This document shows, one piece after another, positions 33,640 to 42,473 of a stretch of 64,000 nt of DNA. Position 1 is the stretch's first letter, and every line of letters starts with the position of its first letter. The notes beneath the pieces are model-generated. The model was not told where the DNA came from, ran no database searches, and saw only the letters and a program-made list of their open reading frames with translations. Location of the stretch: contig CALTTG010000011.1 of assembly GCA_943908475.1 (NCBI GenBank), positions 17,547 to 81,546 of the forward strand, read 5' to 3'. This stretch comes from an uncultured Burkholderiales bacterium (GTDB lineage: Bacteria; Pseudomonadota; Gammaproteobacteria; Burkholderiales; Burkholderiaceae_C). Both the position numbers and the translations under genes were made by a program.

Positions 33640-34858
33640 AGTCCTCAAGCTCGACGCCCCGGCCGACAGCATCGTTTCCTACTTTTTCCGCAAGAACAAG
33701 GCCCTGGGCTCGCGCGAGCGCCACGCGCTGGCTGAAACCGCCTACGCCGTGCTGCGTCAGCGTTTGCTGTGGGGCCACCTGGCGCAATCCGGGCAAGGCC
33801 CCACCGAGCGTCGCTTGGCCATCCTGGCTTGGCAAGGCCAAGAGCACGTGCTCAAGGTCGCCCTCAACAAGGACGAAGCCGCCTGGCTGGAGCGCACGAA
33901 GCAGGTCGACGTGAGCACGCTTCAAGACAAGCTGCGACACAACCTGCCCGACTGGCTGTCCAACAGCCTGCGCGACCAGTTGTCGGACGACGAGTTTTGG
34001 GCCCTGGTGGCCACCTTCTCGGCTGGGGCCCCACTTGACCTGCGCGTCAATGCGGTCAAGTCCAAGCGGGAAACGGTGTTGGAAGCGCTTCAGGGGGCGG
34101 GCATGGACGCCCAGCCGACCCCCTACTCGCCCTTGGGCATTCGCATCCAAGGCAAGCCCGCCCTGCAGAAAATGGCCCTCTACACCGATGGCCACGTGGA
34201 GGTGCAAGACGAGGGCAGCCAACTGCTGGCGCTGCTGTCAGGCGCCAAACGGGGTGAAATGGTGGTGGACTTCTGCGCAGGCGCTGGCGGCAAGACGCTG
34301 GCCCTGGGTGCCATGATGCGCAACACCGGCCGCCTGTATGCCTTCGACGTGTCGGGCCACCGCCTGGAGAACCTCAAACCTCGCCTGGCCCGCAGCGGAC
34401 TGTCGAACGTGTACCCCTCGCAAATCGCTCACGAGCGCGACGAGCGCATCAAGCGCCTGACGGGCAAGATCGACCGCGTGCTGGTCGATGCTCCCTGCTC
34501 GGGCCTGGGCACCCTGCGCCGCAACCCCGACCTGAAGTGGCGTCAAAGCCCCAAGGCCGTGGCCGAGTTGCAAGCCAAGCAGTTGGCCATCTTGAACAGT
34601 GCCGTGCGCCTGCTCAAGCCCGGTGGCCGACTGGTCTATGCCACGTGCAGCCTGATGCCGGCTGAAAACGAGGTGGTGGCGGCTCAATTCAGCGAAGGTC
34701 AGAAGGACCTGATCGCCATGCCCGCCCAGGAACTGCTGACGCAAAACGGGGTGACGAACGCCGAAGCATTGGTCACCCCGCTGGGTCATCTGCGACTGTG
34801 GCCACATCAACATGCGACCGACGGCTTTTACGCCGCCGTCTGGGAGAAAAAGGCCTGA
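33593..34858 (+). CDS. RsmB-like rRNA (cytosine-C5)-methyltransferase
   Basis: A 421-residue SAM-dependent RNA m5C methyltransferase of the Nol1/Nop2/Sun family. The SAM motif is DFCAGAGGKT (226-235). The two catalytic cysteines are in VDAPCSGLGTLRRNPDLKW (Pro301-Cys302) and YATCSL (Thr351-Cys352). The N-terminal part is partly NusB-like, as in RsmB, but there is no clear full NusB domain and no PUA domain, so 16S C967 is the likely but unproven target. The first 47 bases overlap the preceding gene. The stop codon sits in the loop of a terminator hairpin. Confidence 0.88.
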   Translation: MHPNALLDLTTQLVREVLKLDAPADSIVSYFFRKNKALGSRERHALAETAYAVLRQRLLWGHLAQSGQGPTERRLAILAWQGQEHVLKVALNKDEAAWLERTKQVDVSTLQDKLRHNLPDWLSNSLRDQLSDDEFWALVATFSAGAPLDLRVNAVKSKRETVLEALQGAGMDAQPTPYSPLGIRIQGKPALQKMALYTDGHVEVQDEGSQLLALLSGAKRGEMVVDFCAGAGGKTLALGAMMRNTGRLYAFDVSGHRLENLKPRLARSGLSNVYPSQIAHERDERIKRLTGKIDRVLVDAPCSGLGTLRRNPDLKWRQSPKAVAELQAKQLAILNSAVRLLKPGGRLVYATCSLMPAENEVVAAQFSEGQKDLIAMPAQELLTQNGVTNAEALVTPLGHLRLWPHQHATDGFYAAVWEKKA

Positions 34859-34869
34859 CCGGCCTTTTT
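34847..34869. terminator. Bidirectional terminator between rsmB-like gene and epsE-like gene
   Basis: AAAAAGGCC and GGCCTTTTT are perfect arms around the loop TGACC, which contains the stop codon of the plus-strand gene. With A-tract and T-tract on the two sides it can terminate both converging transcripts; the minus-strand gene ends at 34872. Confidence 0.85.
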
Positions 34870-34871
34870 CA

Positions 34872-35681
34872 TCAGAACAGGCTTTCGCGCACGTAGATCA
34901 CGTCGTCTTTTTGCAGCTTGTCCTGCATGCCCAAGTTCAGAACCTGAACCTTGCCCGAGGCATCACGGCGGTTGACGCGGATGCCCTTTTCGGTGCCACG
35001 CTGGTTGATGCCCCCGGCCGAGGCCAGCGCCTGCATCAGGGTCATGTCGCGTTCCAAGCGCATGGCGCCAGGGCGCTGCACTTCACCGTAGAAGTAAATG
35101 ATGGGTGAGCGGTCGACGAACACGATGTCGTCGTTCTGCAGCACCAGGTCTTCGACCTGCGAGTCGGCCACGAAGATGGAGGGGAAGTCGATTTCCTTGC
35201 GGAAGGGCTTGCCATTGCGCGTGCCCATGACCACCACCGTGTCAGAGCTGCTGCCGACCACCAGGCCACCGGCCTGCGCGATCAGCTCGCTGACTTTGAT
35301 GTTGGCCTGGTCCAGCGGGTAACGACCCGGCTTGCCCACCATGCCCAACAGGGACACCTGGTTGCCACGCACTTGCAGCACCAGCACCGACACCTGGGGT
35401 TGCTTCAGGAAATTGCCTTCCTTCAGGGCGTCGGCGATCTTCTTTTCAGCGGCACTGACCGTCAGGCCCACCACCTTGACCATGCCCAGCAGGGGGTATG
35501 AAAACCCACCACCTTCGGAAATGCGGGTCTCCATGCTCAGGTCGGGGTTCTGGTAGACCTGAATCTTGATGACGTCACCCGTGCCCAGCACATATTCGTT
35601 CGCGGGGGCGGCATGGGCCGCACCGGTCACCACCATCACCAGGGCAAGCAGGCCCTGGACCAACGAGCGCATCCACTTCAT
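34872..35681 (-). CDS. epsE: Polysaccharide export protein, EpsE/Wza-like
   Basis: A 269-residue exported protein with a signal peptide (MKWMRSLVQGLLALVMVVTG, cleavage near AHA). The poly-export domain begins EYVLGTGDVIKIQVYQNPDL, followed by SLBB-type segments (VSLLGMVGKPGRYPLD, FYGEVQRPGAMRLERDMTL) and ending in DDVIYVRESLF. It would form or contact the outer-membrane channel of an exopolysaccharide exporter. There is no lipobox Cys at the signal cleavage site, unlike E. coli Wza. In exosortase-linked EPS clusters epsE is normally followed by further eps genes; none is seen on either side here, so it is an isolated copy. Confidence 0.88.
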   Translation of the reverse strand: MKWMRSLVQGLLALVMVVTGAAHAAPANEYVLGTGDVIKIQVYQNPDLSMETRISEGGGFSYPLLGMVKVVGLTVSAAEKKIADALKEGNFLKQPQVSVLVLQVRGNQVSLLGMVGKPGRYPLDQANIKVSELIAQAGGLVVGSSSDTVVVMGTRNGKPFRKEIDFPSIFVADSQVEDLVLQNDDIVFVDRSPIIYFYGEVQRPGAMRLERDMTLMQALASAGGINQRGTEKGIRVNRRDASGKVQVLNLGMQDKLQKDDVIYVRESLF

Positions 35682-35786
35682 GTCGACTGATCCTCAAGTT
35701 TGAATCTGGGTAGAAAGGCCACGCCAAGCGCTGCCTCATGGCTGTTCGATCCGAATGTACCACCGAGGTTCCCTGCCCCGAAGCCC

Positions 35787-38198
35787 TCAATCGCCATCCA
35801 CACCACGGTGGGTGATCAGGTTTTCCCGCGAGAGAAACTCGGGGATCTGGTGGGTGTGCAGCGGACGCGCTGCCAGGTAGCCCTGGATGTCGTCACAACC
35901 CAGGGCGCGCAGCAAACACAGTTGCTCGTCGGTTTCCACACATTCGGCGGTGGTGCTCAAGCGCAAGGCCTTGGCCAAGCTGATGATGGCCGTGACCACC
36001 GCCTGCGCGTCGGGGTCGGTGGCCAGGTGGCGGACAAACATCCCGTCGATCTTGAGCTTGTCCATGGTGAAGCGGCGCAAGTAAGCCAGCGACGAGTAGC
36101 CCGTGCCGAAGTCATCGAGGGCCACCCTCACGCCACGCTCCCGAAGGGCCATCAAGGTGGCTTGCGCCCCTTCGTGGTCGTCGATCAGGGCGCTTTCGGT
36201 GATTTCCAGCTCCAGCCGGCTGGCCGGCAAGCCTGAATCGGCCAGGGCCTGCTCGACCAGGTCCACCACCGAGCTGCTGCGAAACTGCACGGCCGAGAGG
36301 TTGACCGCCACACGCAGGTGGGCCGGCCAATTGCGTGCCTCGACGCACGACTGCCGCAACACCCAGGTGCCCAACGGCACAATCTGTCCGGTTTCCTCGG
36401 CCACCGGGATGAAATCCCCGGGGCTGATCAAGCCGCGCTCGGTGTGCTGCCAGCGCACCAAGGCTTCAAAGCCACTGACCTCGCCCGTGTGAAGGTTCAC
36501 CTGGGGCTGGTAGAGCACCTCGAACTCTTCTTTGGCCAAGGCCACGCCCAGCTCCTGCTGCAGCCGCACACGGGTGTTGGCACTTTCTTCGAACACCGGG
36601 TCGAAAAAGCGGCTGGTGTTGCGCCCGGCGGCCTTGGCCGCGTACAAGGCCAGATCGGCCCGCTTGAGCAGGTGGTCTGGGTCACGCCCGTCACGCGGGA
36701 AGCAGGCGATGCCCACACTGGTCTTGACCGCCACCTGCACCTCGTCGAGCTGGAAGGGCTCGCCAATGGCCAGCAAGATGCGCCGCGCCAGGTCGTCCAC
36801 CCACAAGTCGTCGCCCTGCTTGGGCACCAGCAGCGCAAACTCGTCGCCGCCGAGGCGGGCCAGCAACACCCCCTGGCTCTCGATGGACTTCAGGCGAGCG
36901 CCCACGTGGCGCAGCAGCTTGTCGCCGATCGCGTGGCCCAGGGAATCATTGATGTTTTTGAAGTTGTCGAGGTCCACGAAGAGCACCGCGTACTCACGGG
37001 CCTCGTCGCGCGCCCTGAGCAAGGCGTCTTGCAATTCGCGGCTGAAGCAGTAGCGGTTGGCCAGCCCGGTGAGCGAGTCCACATTGGCCAGGCGGGCCAG
37101 CTCTTCCCGGGCCCGATGGGCCAGGGTGATGTCAGACCCCACCCCGCGCCAGCCGATGTGAGCGCCCTGCTCGTCGTGCAGGGGCTTGGCGGTGAGCGAG
37201 CACCAGCGCACTTCGTGGCCCACCTGCAGGGGCAGTTCCAGCTCTTTGAACGACACTGGACGTTGGAGGCAACGGCTCAACAGCTCGTGCGCGTCGAGGG
37301 CATCGGCACGGTCAGCCGGCATGCGCTGGCGCAGGAAGTCGACAAACGGCATGCGCGACAGTTCACGGTCGGTGGTCTGCAGCGACTGGGCCAAGCGGGC
37401 AGACACATGGCGCAGGCGCCCGTCAGACGAGACCTCCCACAGCCAATCGCTGGCATGTTCCTCGAAATCTTTCAGCAGCAGGTCGACCAGTTGGGCCTGG
37501 CGTTCGGCTTCGGCATCGGCCCGAGCCCGACTCATGAACACGCGCGCACTGCTGATGACCATGGCCATCATGGTGGCGGCGTAAATGAACAGCACCGCCC
37601 AAATGGCGGGGAAGGACGCGAAAGGGGTGTTGGCCAGGCCGTATGCGGCGGCCAGGGCCAGCATCAGCACATACGCCACGGCCGCTTCCACGTGCGGGCT
37701 CAAAATGAAACCGCCCGCGCACAACATGCCCACCACCACGGTGGCGATCAGCATTTGCGCCGAGTGCTCTGCAAACTGAAACAGCGTGACCGGCATGGCC
37801 GCCCAGGCAATGGCATACAAACACACCTGCAGCGTCAGGATGTTGAGGGCCTTGCGAGAGGCCCAGGGTCGAGCCCCCCCGCGCAACATGCCCCGCCAGA
37901 TGGTGCTGCCCAACGACAGCCCCCCGATGACGAAAATGCCCCAGGCGACCAGCCAATGGGGCTGAACCTGGTTCCAGAACAGGGCGATGATGGCCACGCA
38001 GTTGACCGCATTGCCCAGCAAGACCAGCGGCAGCAGCCGCAAGACGGACTGGATCTGGCGCGCACGGAAATACCGGGCCTGCGGCCCGTCGATCGCCTCG
38101 CTGGTGTGCACCAGGGTGAAGGCGGCCTTCAGACGCTCCAGCCAGGAGGTCGGCGGTGGGGCGACGTTCAGGTCGCGAGGCGTGGAAGACAATGGCAT
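35787..38198 (-). CDS. Membrane GGDEF-EAL cyclic-di-GMP protein with PAS domain
   Basis: An 803-residue signalling protein. Residues about 50-215 hold six to seven membrane segments (IQSVLRLLPLVLLGNAVNC...) of MASE type. A PAS domain (about 232-355, DWLWEVSSDGRLRHVS) follows. The GGDEF domain has the intact active-site motif RLGGDEF with FVDLDNFKNINDSLGH upstream. The EAL domain is also intact in its key motif (GFEALVRWQ, later NLSAVQF, ELEITESALI and DDFGTGYSSL). Both cyclase and phosphodiesterase activity are possible; which dominates cannot be read off. It is divergent from maeB and 105 bases upstream of epsE on the same strand, an interesting pairing because c-di-GMP often controls EPS. 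Confidence 0.92.
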   Translation of the reverse strand: MPLSSTPRDLNVAPPPTSWLERLKAAFTLVHTSEAIDGPQARYFRARQIQSVLRLLPLVLLGNAVNCVAIIALFWNQVQPHWLVAWGIFVIGGLSLGSTIWRGMLRGGARPWASRKALNILTLQVCLYAIAWAAMPVTLFQFAEHSAQMLIATVVVGMLCAGGFILSPHVEAAVAYVLMLALAAAYGLANTPFASFPAIWAVLFIYAATMMAMVISSARVFMSRARADAEAERQAQLVDLLLKDFEEHASDWLWEVSSDGRLRHVSARLAQSLQTTDRELSRMPFVDFLRQRMPADRADALDAHELLSRCLQRPVSFKELELPLQVGHEVRWCSLTAKPLHDEQGAHIGWRGVGSDITLAHRAREELARLANVDSLTGLANRYCFSRELQDALLRARDEAREYAVLFVDLDNFKNINDSLGHAIGDKLLRHVGARLKSIESQGVLLARLGGDEFALLVPKQGDDLWVDDLARRILLAIGEPFQLDEVQVAVKTSVGIACFPRDGRDPDHLLKRADLALYAAKAAGRNTSRFFDPVFEESANTRVRLQQELGVALAKEEFEVLYQPQVNLHTGEVSGFEALVRWQHTERGLISPGDFIPVAEETGQIVPLGTWVLRQSCVEARNWPAHLRVAVNLSAVQFRSSSVVDLVEQALADSGLPASRLELEITESALIDDHEGAQATLMALRERGVRVALDDFGTGYSSLAYLRRFTMDKLKIDGMFVRHLATDPDAQAVVTAIISLAKALRLSTTAECVETDEQLCLLRALGCDDIQGYLAARPLHTHQIPEFLSRENLITHRGVDGD

Positions 38199-38373
38199 GT
38201 GTCCATTGATTCTGTCATGGGTGGGTTATCGGCACAGCGGGGCCACCCTTGATGAAGGGGTTACCCCCAGCACATTCCGGTGCACCAAGCCCTGGACAAA
38301 TGCGGATGTCGTCAGACTCGGCCCCCCGATTGGCGTACCATCGCACCCCCTGCAGGAAGTTTCACCCCCGATC

Positions 38374-40668
38374 ATGAGTGCCGACAAACCGTTGTCTGAC
38401 GCTGAGCAGACCCTCCGCGACGCCGCCTTCGAGTACCACCGTCTGCCTTCGCGCGGCAAGATCTCGGTGTCACCGACCAAGCCCCTGTCCAACCAGCGCG
38501 ACCTGTCACTGGCTTACTCGCCGGGCGTGGCCTACCCCTGCCTGGCCATCGAGAAAGACCCCAGCCTCGCGGCCGATTACACCTCGCGCGGCAATTTGGT
38601 GGCCGTGGTCACCAACGGCACGGCGGTGCTGGGGCTGGGTGACATCGGCCCCCTGGCGTCCAAGCCGGTGATGGAGGGCAAGGGCTGCCTGTTCAAGAAA
38701 TTTGCCGGCATCGACGTGTTCGACATCGAACTGGCCGAGCGCGACCCCGACAAGCTGGTCGAGATCATCGCCGCGCTGGAGCCCACGCTGGGCGGCATCA
38801 ACCTGGAAGACATCAAGGCGCCCGAGTGCTTCTACATTGAGAAGCAGTTGTCGGCCCGCATGAACATCCCCGTGTTCCACGACGACCAACACGGCACGGC
38901 CATCATCTCCAGCGCCGCCTTGCTCAACGCCCTGGAACTGGTCGGCAAAGACATCGGCAGCGTCAAGATGGCGGTGTCGGGCGCGGGCGCTGCGGCCATC
39001 GCCTGTCTGGACGTGATGGTGGGCCTGGGCGTCAAGCGCGAACACATTTTCGTGTGCGACTCCAAGGGCGTGATCCACCACGAACGCACCGACAAGCTCG
39101 ACGAATCGAAGCAACGCTACCAGCAGACCACCACCGCCCGCACCCTGGCCGATGCCGTCCATGGCGCCGACGTGTTCCTGGGCTGCTCGGCCGCGGGCGT
39201 GCTCACGGCCGAGATGGTCAAGACCATGGCCGACAAGCCGGTGATCTTGGCACTGGCCAACCCCGAGCCCGAGATCCGTCCCGAGGTGGCCAAGGCCGCC
39301 CGCCCGGACTGCATCATCGCCACGGGTCGCTCCGACTACCCCAACCAGGTCAACAACGTCCTGTGCTTCCCCTACATCTTCCGTGGTGCGCTCGATTGCG
39401 GTGCCACCAAGATCACCGAAGCCATGAAGCTGGCGTGTGTGCGCCAGATCGCTGATCTGGCCAAGGCCGAAACCTCGGACGAAGTGGCGGCCGCCTACCC
39501 TGGCCGCGAGTTGCGCTTTGGCCCCGACTACCTGATCCCGACCCCGTTCGACTCGCGCCTGATCTTGCGCATTGCGCCCGCCGTGGCCGAAGCCGCTGCC
39601 GCGTCCGGCGTGGCCACGCGACCGATCGCCGACCTGAAGGCCTACCGCGACTCGCTGTCCCAGTTCGTGAGCAACACGGGCCTGTTCATGCGCCCGGTGT
39701 TCATGACGGCCAAGGCCAACCCCAAGCGCATTGCCTACGCCGAGGGCGAAGACGAGCGCGTGCTGCGTGCCGCCCAGGTGGTGGTCGACGAAGGTCTGGC
39801 CCACCCCGTGCTGGTGGGGCGCCCTGAAGTGATCGCCACCCGCATCGAGCGGGCTGGTCTGCGCCTGCAGCCCGGCGTGAACTGCGAAGTCATCAACCCC
39901 GGCAAAGACGACCGCTTCAAGCAGTATGTCGAGGCCTATCACCAGCTGCGCGCCCGCGATGGCATTTCGCCCGACCTGGCCAAGGTGGTGCTGCGCCGTT
40001 CGAACTCCCTGATCGCCACCATGTTGGTGAAGATGGGCGATGCCGACGGCATGATCTGCGGCGTCATCGGCCGCTATGACTTCCACCTCGACCACATCCG
40101 TGACGTCATTGGCACCCGGCCCGAAGCCCACGGCTTGGCGGCCCTGAACGCGCTGATCCTCGACCAGCACAACCTGTTCATTGCGGACACCTTCGTCAAC
40201 GAAGACCCCACGGCCGAACAGCTCGCCGACATCGCCACGCTCGCGGTGGAAGAGGTGCAGCGCTTCGGCCTGCCCCCTCGGGTGGCCTTCCTGTCGCACT
40301 CGATGTTCGGCTCCAGCAGCCGGCCGTCGGCCAAGAAGATGCGCCAAGCCCGAGACATCTTCGTCAAGCGCATGCCCCACATTCCCGCCGATGGAGAAAT
40401 GCAGGGCGACGCCGCACTGAGCGAATCGGTTCGCCTCAAGCTGCTGCCCAACAGCACCTTGCAAGGCACGGCCAACATCCTGATCTGCCCCAACCTCGAT
40501 GCCGCCAACATCTTGTTCAACGTGCTCAAGATGACGGGTGGCCAGGGCGTGACCGTGGGGCCCATCTTGCTGGGCGCTGCGGCACCGGTGCACATCCTGA
40601 CGCCGTCGGCCACCGTGCGCCGCATCGTCAACATGACGGCCGTGGCCGTCGCCCACCCGGTGACCTGA
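38374..40668 (+). CDS. maeB: NADP-dependent malic enzyme (malic enzyme-phosphotransacetylase fusion)
   Basis: Decarboxylates malate to pyruvate with formation of NADPH. The 764-residue protein has the malic enzyme domain (about 1-425: KISVSPTKPLSNQRDLSLAY, FHDDQHGTAIIS, VSGAGAAAIACLDVMV) and a phosphotransacetylase-like C-terminal domain (about 435-764: YAEGEDERVLRAAQVVVDEG, and LQGTANILICPNLDAANI near the end). In MaeB proteins the second domain usually senses acetyl-CoA instead of making acetyl phosphate. The ATG at 38374 is the standard start (MSADKPLSDAEQTLRDAAFE); the frame is open further upstream into the divergent gene but that part is not protein-like. Confidence 0.95.
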   Translation: MSADKPLSDAEQTLRDAAFEYHRLPSRGKISVSPTKPLSNQRDLSLAYSPGVAYPCLAIEKDPSLAADYTSRGNLVAVVTNGTAVLGLGDIGPLASKPVMEGKGCLFKKFAGIDVFDIELAERDPDKLVEIIAALEPTLGGINLEDIKAPECFYIEKQLSARMNIPVFHDDQHGTAIISSAALLNALELVGKDIGSVKMAVSGAGAAAIACLDVMVGLGVKREHIFVCDSKGVIHHERTDKLDESKQRYQQTTTARTLADAVHGADVFLGCSAAGVLTAEMVKTMADKPVILALANPEPEIRPEVAKAARPDCIIATGRSDYPNQVNNVLCFPYIFRGALDCGATKITEAMKLACVRQIADLAKAETSDEVAAAYPGRELRFGPDYLIPTPFDSRLILRIAPAVAEAAAASGVATRPIADLKAYRDSLSQFVSNTGLFMRPVFMTAKANPKRIAYAEGEDERVLRAAQVVVDEGLAHPVLVGRPEVIATRIERAGLRLQPGVNCEVINPGKDDRFKQYVEAYHQLRARDGISPDLAKVVLRRSNSLIATMLVKMGDADGMICGVIGRYDFHLDHIRDVIGTRPEAHGLAALNALILDQHNLFIADTFVNEDPTAEQLADIATLAVEEVQRFGLPPRVAFLSHSMFGSSSRPSAKKMRQARDIFVKRMPHIPADGEMQGDAALSESVRLKLLPNSTLQGTANILICPNLDAANILFNVLKMTGGQGVTVGPILLGAAAPVHILTPSATVRRIVNMTAVAVAHPVT

Positions 40669-40678
40669 CCCCTCCGGC

Positions 40679-41605
40679 GTGAGCGTCCCCCGCCCCCACA
40701 CCGTCCCTGAGCACTCGCCCCACGGCTCGGTGCTTCAGGGCTACGTGGCCGCCTTGGCCACGGTGGCGATCTGGGCGGGGTTCATCTTGCTGTCCCGCAT
40801 GGGTGGCAAAACGGGGTTGACCTCGTGGGACATCATCGCCTTGCGGCTGGGCGTGGGCGGCGGCTTGCTGCTGCCCTTTTGCTGGATGCTGCCATGGCGC
40901 ACCTGGCTGACCCCCCGCCTGTGGGCCATGGCGGCCATCGGGGGCTTGCTGTTTTTGGTGCTGGTGTATGCCGGGTTCAAACGGGCGCCCGCGGCCCACG
41001 GGGCCATCTTGCTGCCCGGCCTCCAGCCCTTTTTGGTGACGGCCCTGGCCTGGGCACTGATGGGCACACGCCCCACCCTTCAGCGCATGCTGGGCCTGAT
41101 CCCCATTGCAGCGGGCGTGGGGTGCGTGGCCGTGCCAGTGTTGATCGGGCACGCTTCGGGGCCCAGCACCCTGGCAGGCGACGCCTTGTTGCTGGGGGCC
41201 TCTGTGGCCTGGGCCACCTACAGCGTGCTGGTCAAGAAGTGGGCGTTTGACCCCTGGCTGTTGACCCGCGTGGTGGCCGTGGGGTCGGCCCTGGTCTACC
41301 TGCCCGTGTACGCCCTGTGGTTGCCCAAAGGCCTGGACACCGTGCCCCTGTCGATGCTGGTGCTCCAGGGCCTGTACCAGGGCATTGGTCCGACGATTGT
41401 GGCCATGGTGCTGTTCCTTCGGGCCGTGGCCATCTTGGGGGCCGAGCGCACGGGCGCATTGGTCGCCCTCGTTCCGGTCATGGCGGGCCTCGGGGCCGTG
41501 CCCTTGCTCGACGAGCCCCTCACAGGCTGGCTCATGGCCGGACTGGCCCTGGTGTCGCTGGGGGCCTGGTGGTCATCGCGCCCTGCCCCTGCAGCCTCGA
41601 CCTGA
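40679..41605 (+). CDS. EamA/DMT-family transporter
   Basis: A 308-residue inner-membrane protein with ten predicted membrane segments in two EamA repeats (YVAALATVAIWAGFILLSRM; later GDALLLGASVAWATYSVLVK). The DMT superfamily exports or imports metabolites such as amino acids or nucleotides; the substrate is not predictable. The chosen start is the GTG at 40679, ten bases after the maeB stop, without a clear Shine-Dalgarno, so the true start may differ. It may be cotranscribed with maeB. Confidence 0.8.
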   Translation: MSVPRPHTVPEHSPHGSVLQGYVAALATVAIWAGFILLSRMGGKTGLTSWDIIALRLGVGGGLLLPFCWMLPWRTWLTPRLWAMAAIGGLLFLVLVYAGFKRAPAAHGAILLPGLQPFLVTALAWALMGTRPTLQRMLGLIPIAAGVGCVAVPVLIGHASGPSTLAGDALLLGASVAWATYSVLVKKWAFDPWLLTRVVAVGSALVYLPVYALWLPKGLDTVPLSMLVLQGLYQGIGPTIVAMVLFLRAVAILGAERTGALVALVPVMAGLGAVPLLDEPLTGWLMAGLALVSLGAWWSSRPAPAAST

Positions 41606-41647
41606 ATGTGGGCAGGCACTGGCAAAAAGTTACCAATCAGTCTATAG

Positions 41648-41667
41648 TTTGAACCATTGAGTTCAAA
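41648..41667. promoter_or_regulatory. Inverted repeat TTTGAAC-N6-GTTCAAA with -10-like TATAGT
   Basis: Perfect 7-bp arms lie 10 bases before the ATG at 41677, and TATAGT (41643-41648) abuts the left arm, so a protein bound here would cover a promoter -10 region. No clear -35 hexamer was found. No second copy was noticed in the window. Confidence 0.45.
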
Positions 41668-41676
41668 TTGACTGAC

Positions 41677-42456
41677 ATGCCCATCTTGCAAGCAGTCGCC
41701 CTGGCGGCGGTGTTCCTCTTTCTGGCCAAGACCCTGGCCTGGCTGATCCAACTCAAGCGCGGCAATGCCGGCATCGTTGACGGCATCTGGGCGTGGGCCT
41801 TGGGCTTGTTGGCCGTGGGGTTCGCGTGGGCCGGCAGCTCGTCGGCGGCCACCCGTGAAGTGCTGGCCCTGATGGGTCTGGCGTGGGGCGCCCGGCTGGG
41901 CACCTACCTCTGGCGCCGCAACTGGTCGAGCCCGGAAGATTGGCGCTACGCCAAGTTCCGCGCCGAATGGGGCGCGCAGGCCCAGTTCAAAATGTTCTGG
42001 TTCTTGCAGTTCCAGAACGTGTTCACCCTGGCCCTGGCCTGCAGCGCCTTTTTGCCCGCGGCTTACCGGGAGGGCAGTGCGCCCACCTGGGCCCTGGCAC
42101 TGGCCGTGGGCATCTGGCTGGTGGCCGCCGTGGGCGAAGCGGTGGCCGATGCCCAGCTTCGCACCTTCAAGGCCGATCCTCGCAACCGGGGCCAGGTGTG
42201 TGACGTCGGCCTGTGGCAACACTCTCGTCACCCCAACTATTTCTTTGAGTGCGTGCACTGGCTGGCCTACGTGCCCTTGGCCTGGGGCAGCCCCCTGTGG
42301 GTCTGGACCCTGATCGCCCCGGTGGTGATGTGGGTGCTCATCCTGAAAATCTCCGGCGTGCCCATGATGGAGGCCGAAATGGCCAACCGCAAAGCGGGCT
42401 ATGCCGAGTACATGCGCCGAACCAACCGACTCATCCCTGGCCCTGTGCGGCACTGA
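41677..42456 (+). CDS. DUF1295 (steroid 5-alpha-reductase-like) membrane protein
   Basis: A 259-residue membrane protein with about six to seven helices. The DUF1295 pattern is visible: WAWALGLLAVGFAW, GARLGTYLWRRN with DWRYAKFRAEW, then DVGLWQHSRHPNYFFECVHW and YAEYMRRTNRLIPG at the C-terminus. The RHPNYFFE motif resembles the NADPH/SAM-binding region of steroid reductases and isoprenyl methyltransferases. The function is unknown. In many proteobacteria such genes are next to CFA-synthase-like genes, as here (17-base gap), suggesting a role in membrane lipid modification. A TTG nine bases upstream is an alternative start. Confidence 0.85.
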   Translation: MPILQAVALAAVFLFLAKTLAWLIQLKRGNAGIVDGIWAWALGLLAVGFAWAGSSSAATREVLALMGLAWGARLGTYLWRRNWSSPEDWRYAKFRAEWGAQAQFKMFWFLQFQNVFTLALACSAFLPAAYREGSAPTWALALAVGIWLVAAVGEAVADAQLRTFKADPRNRGQVCDVGLWQHSRHPNYFFECVHWLAYVPLAWGSPLWVWTLIAPVVMWVLILKISGVPMMEAEMANRKAGYAEYMRRTNRLIPGPVRH

Positions 42457-42473
42457 ACCCGAGGACGCTCTCC

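Noticed and set aside
38506..40701. Very long open frame antisense to maeB (similar ones lie antisense to glnS and the RND pump gene)
   Set aside because: Composition is His/Gly/Gln-rich without any recognisable domain, as expected from the antisense of GC-rich codons; the sense frames are conserved enzymes.
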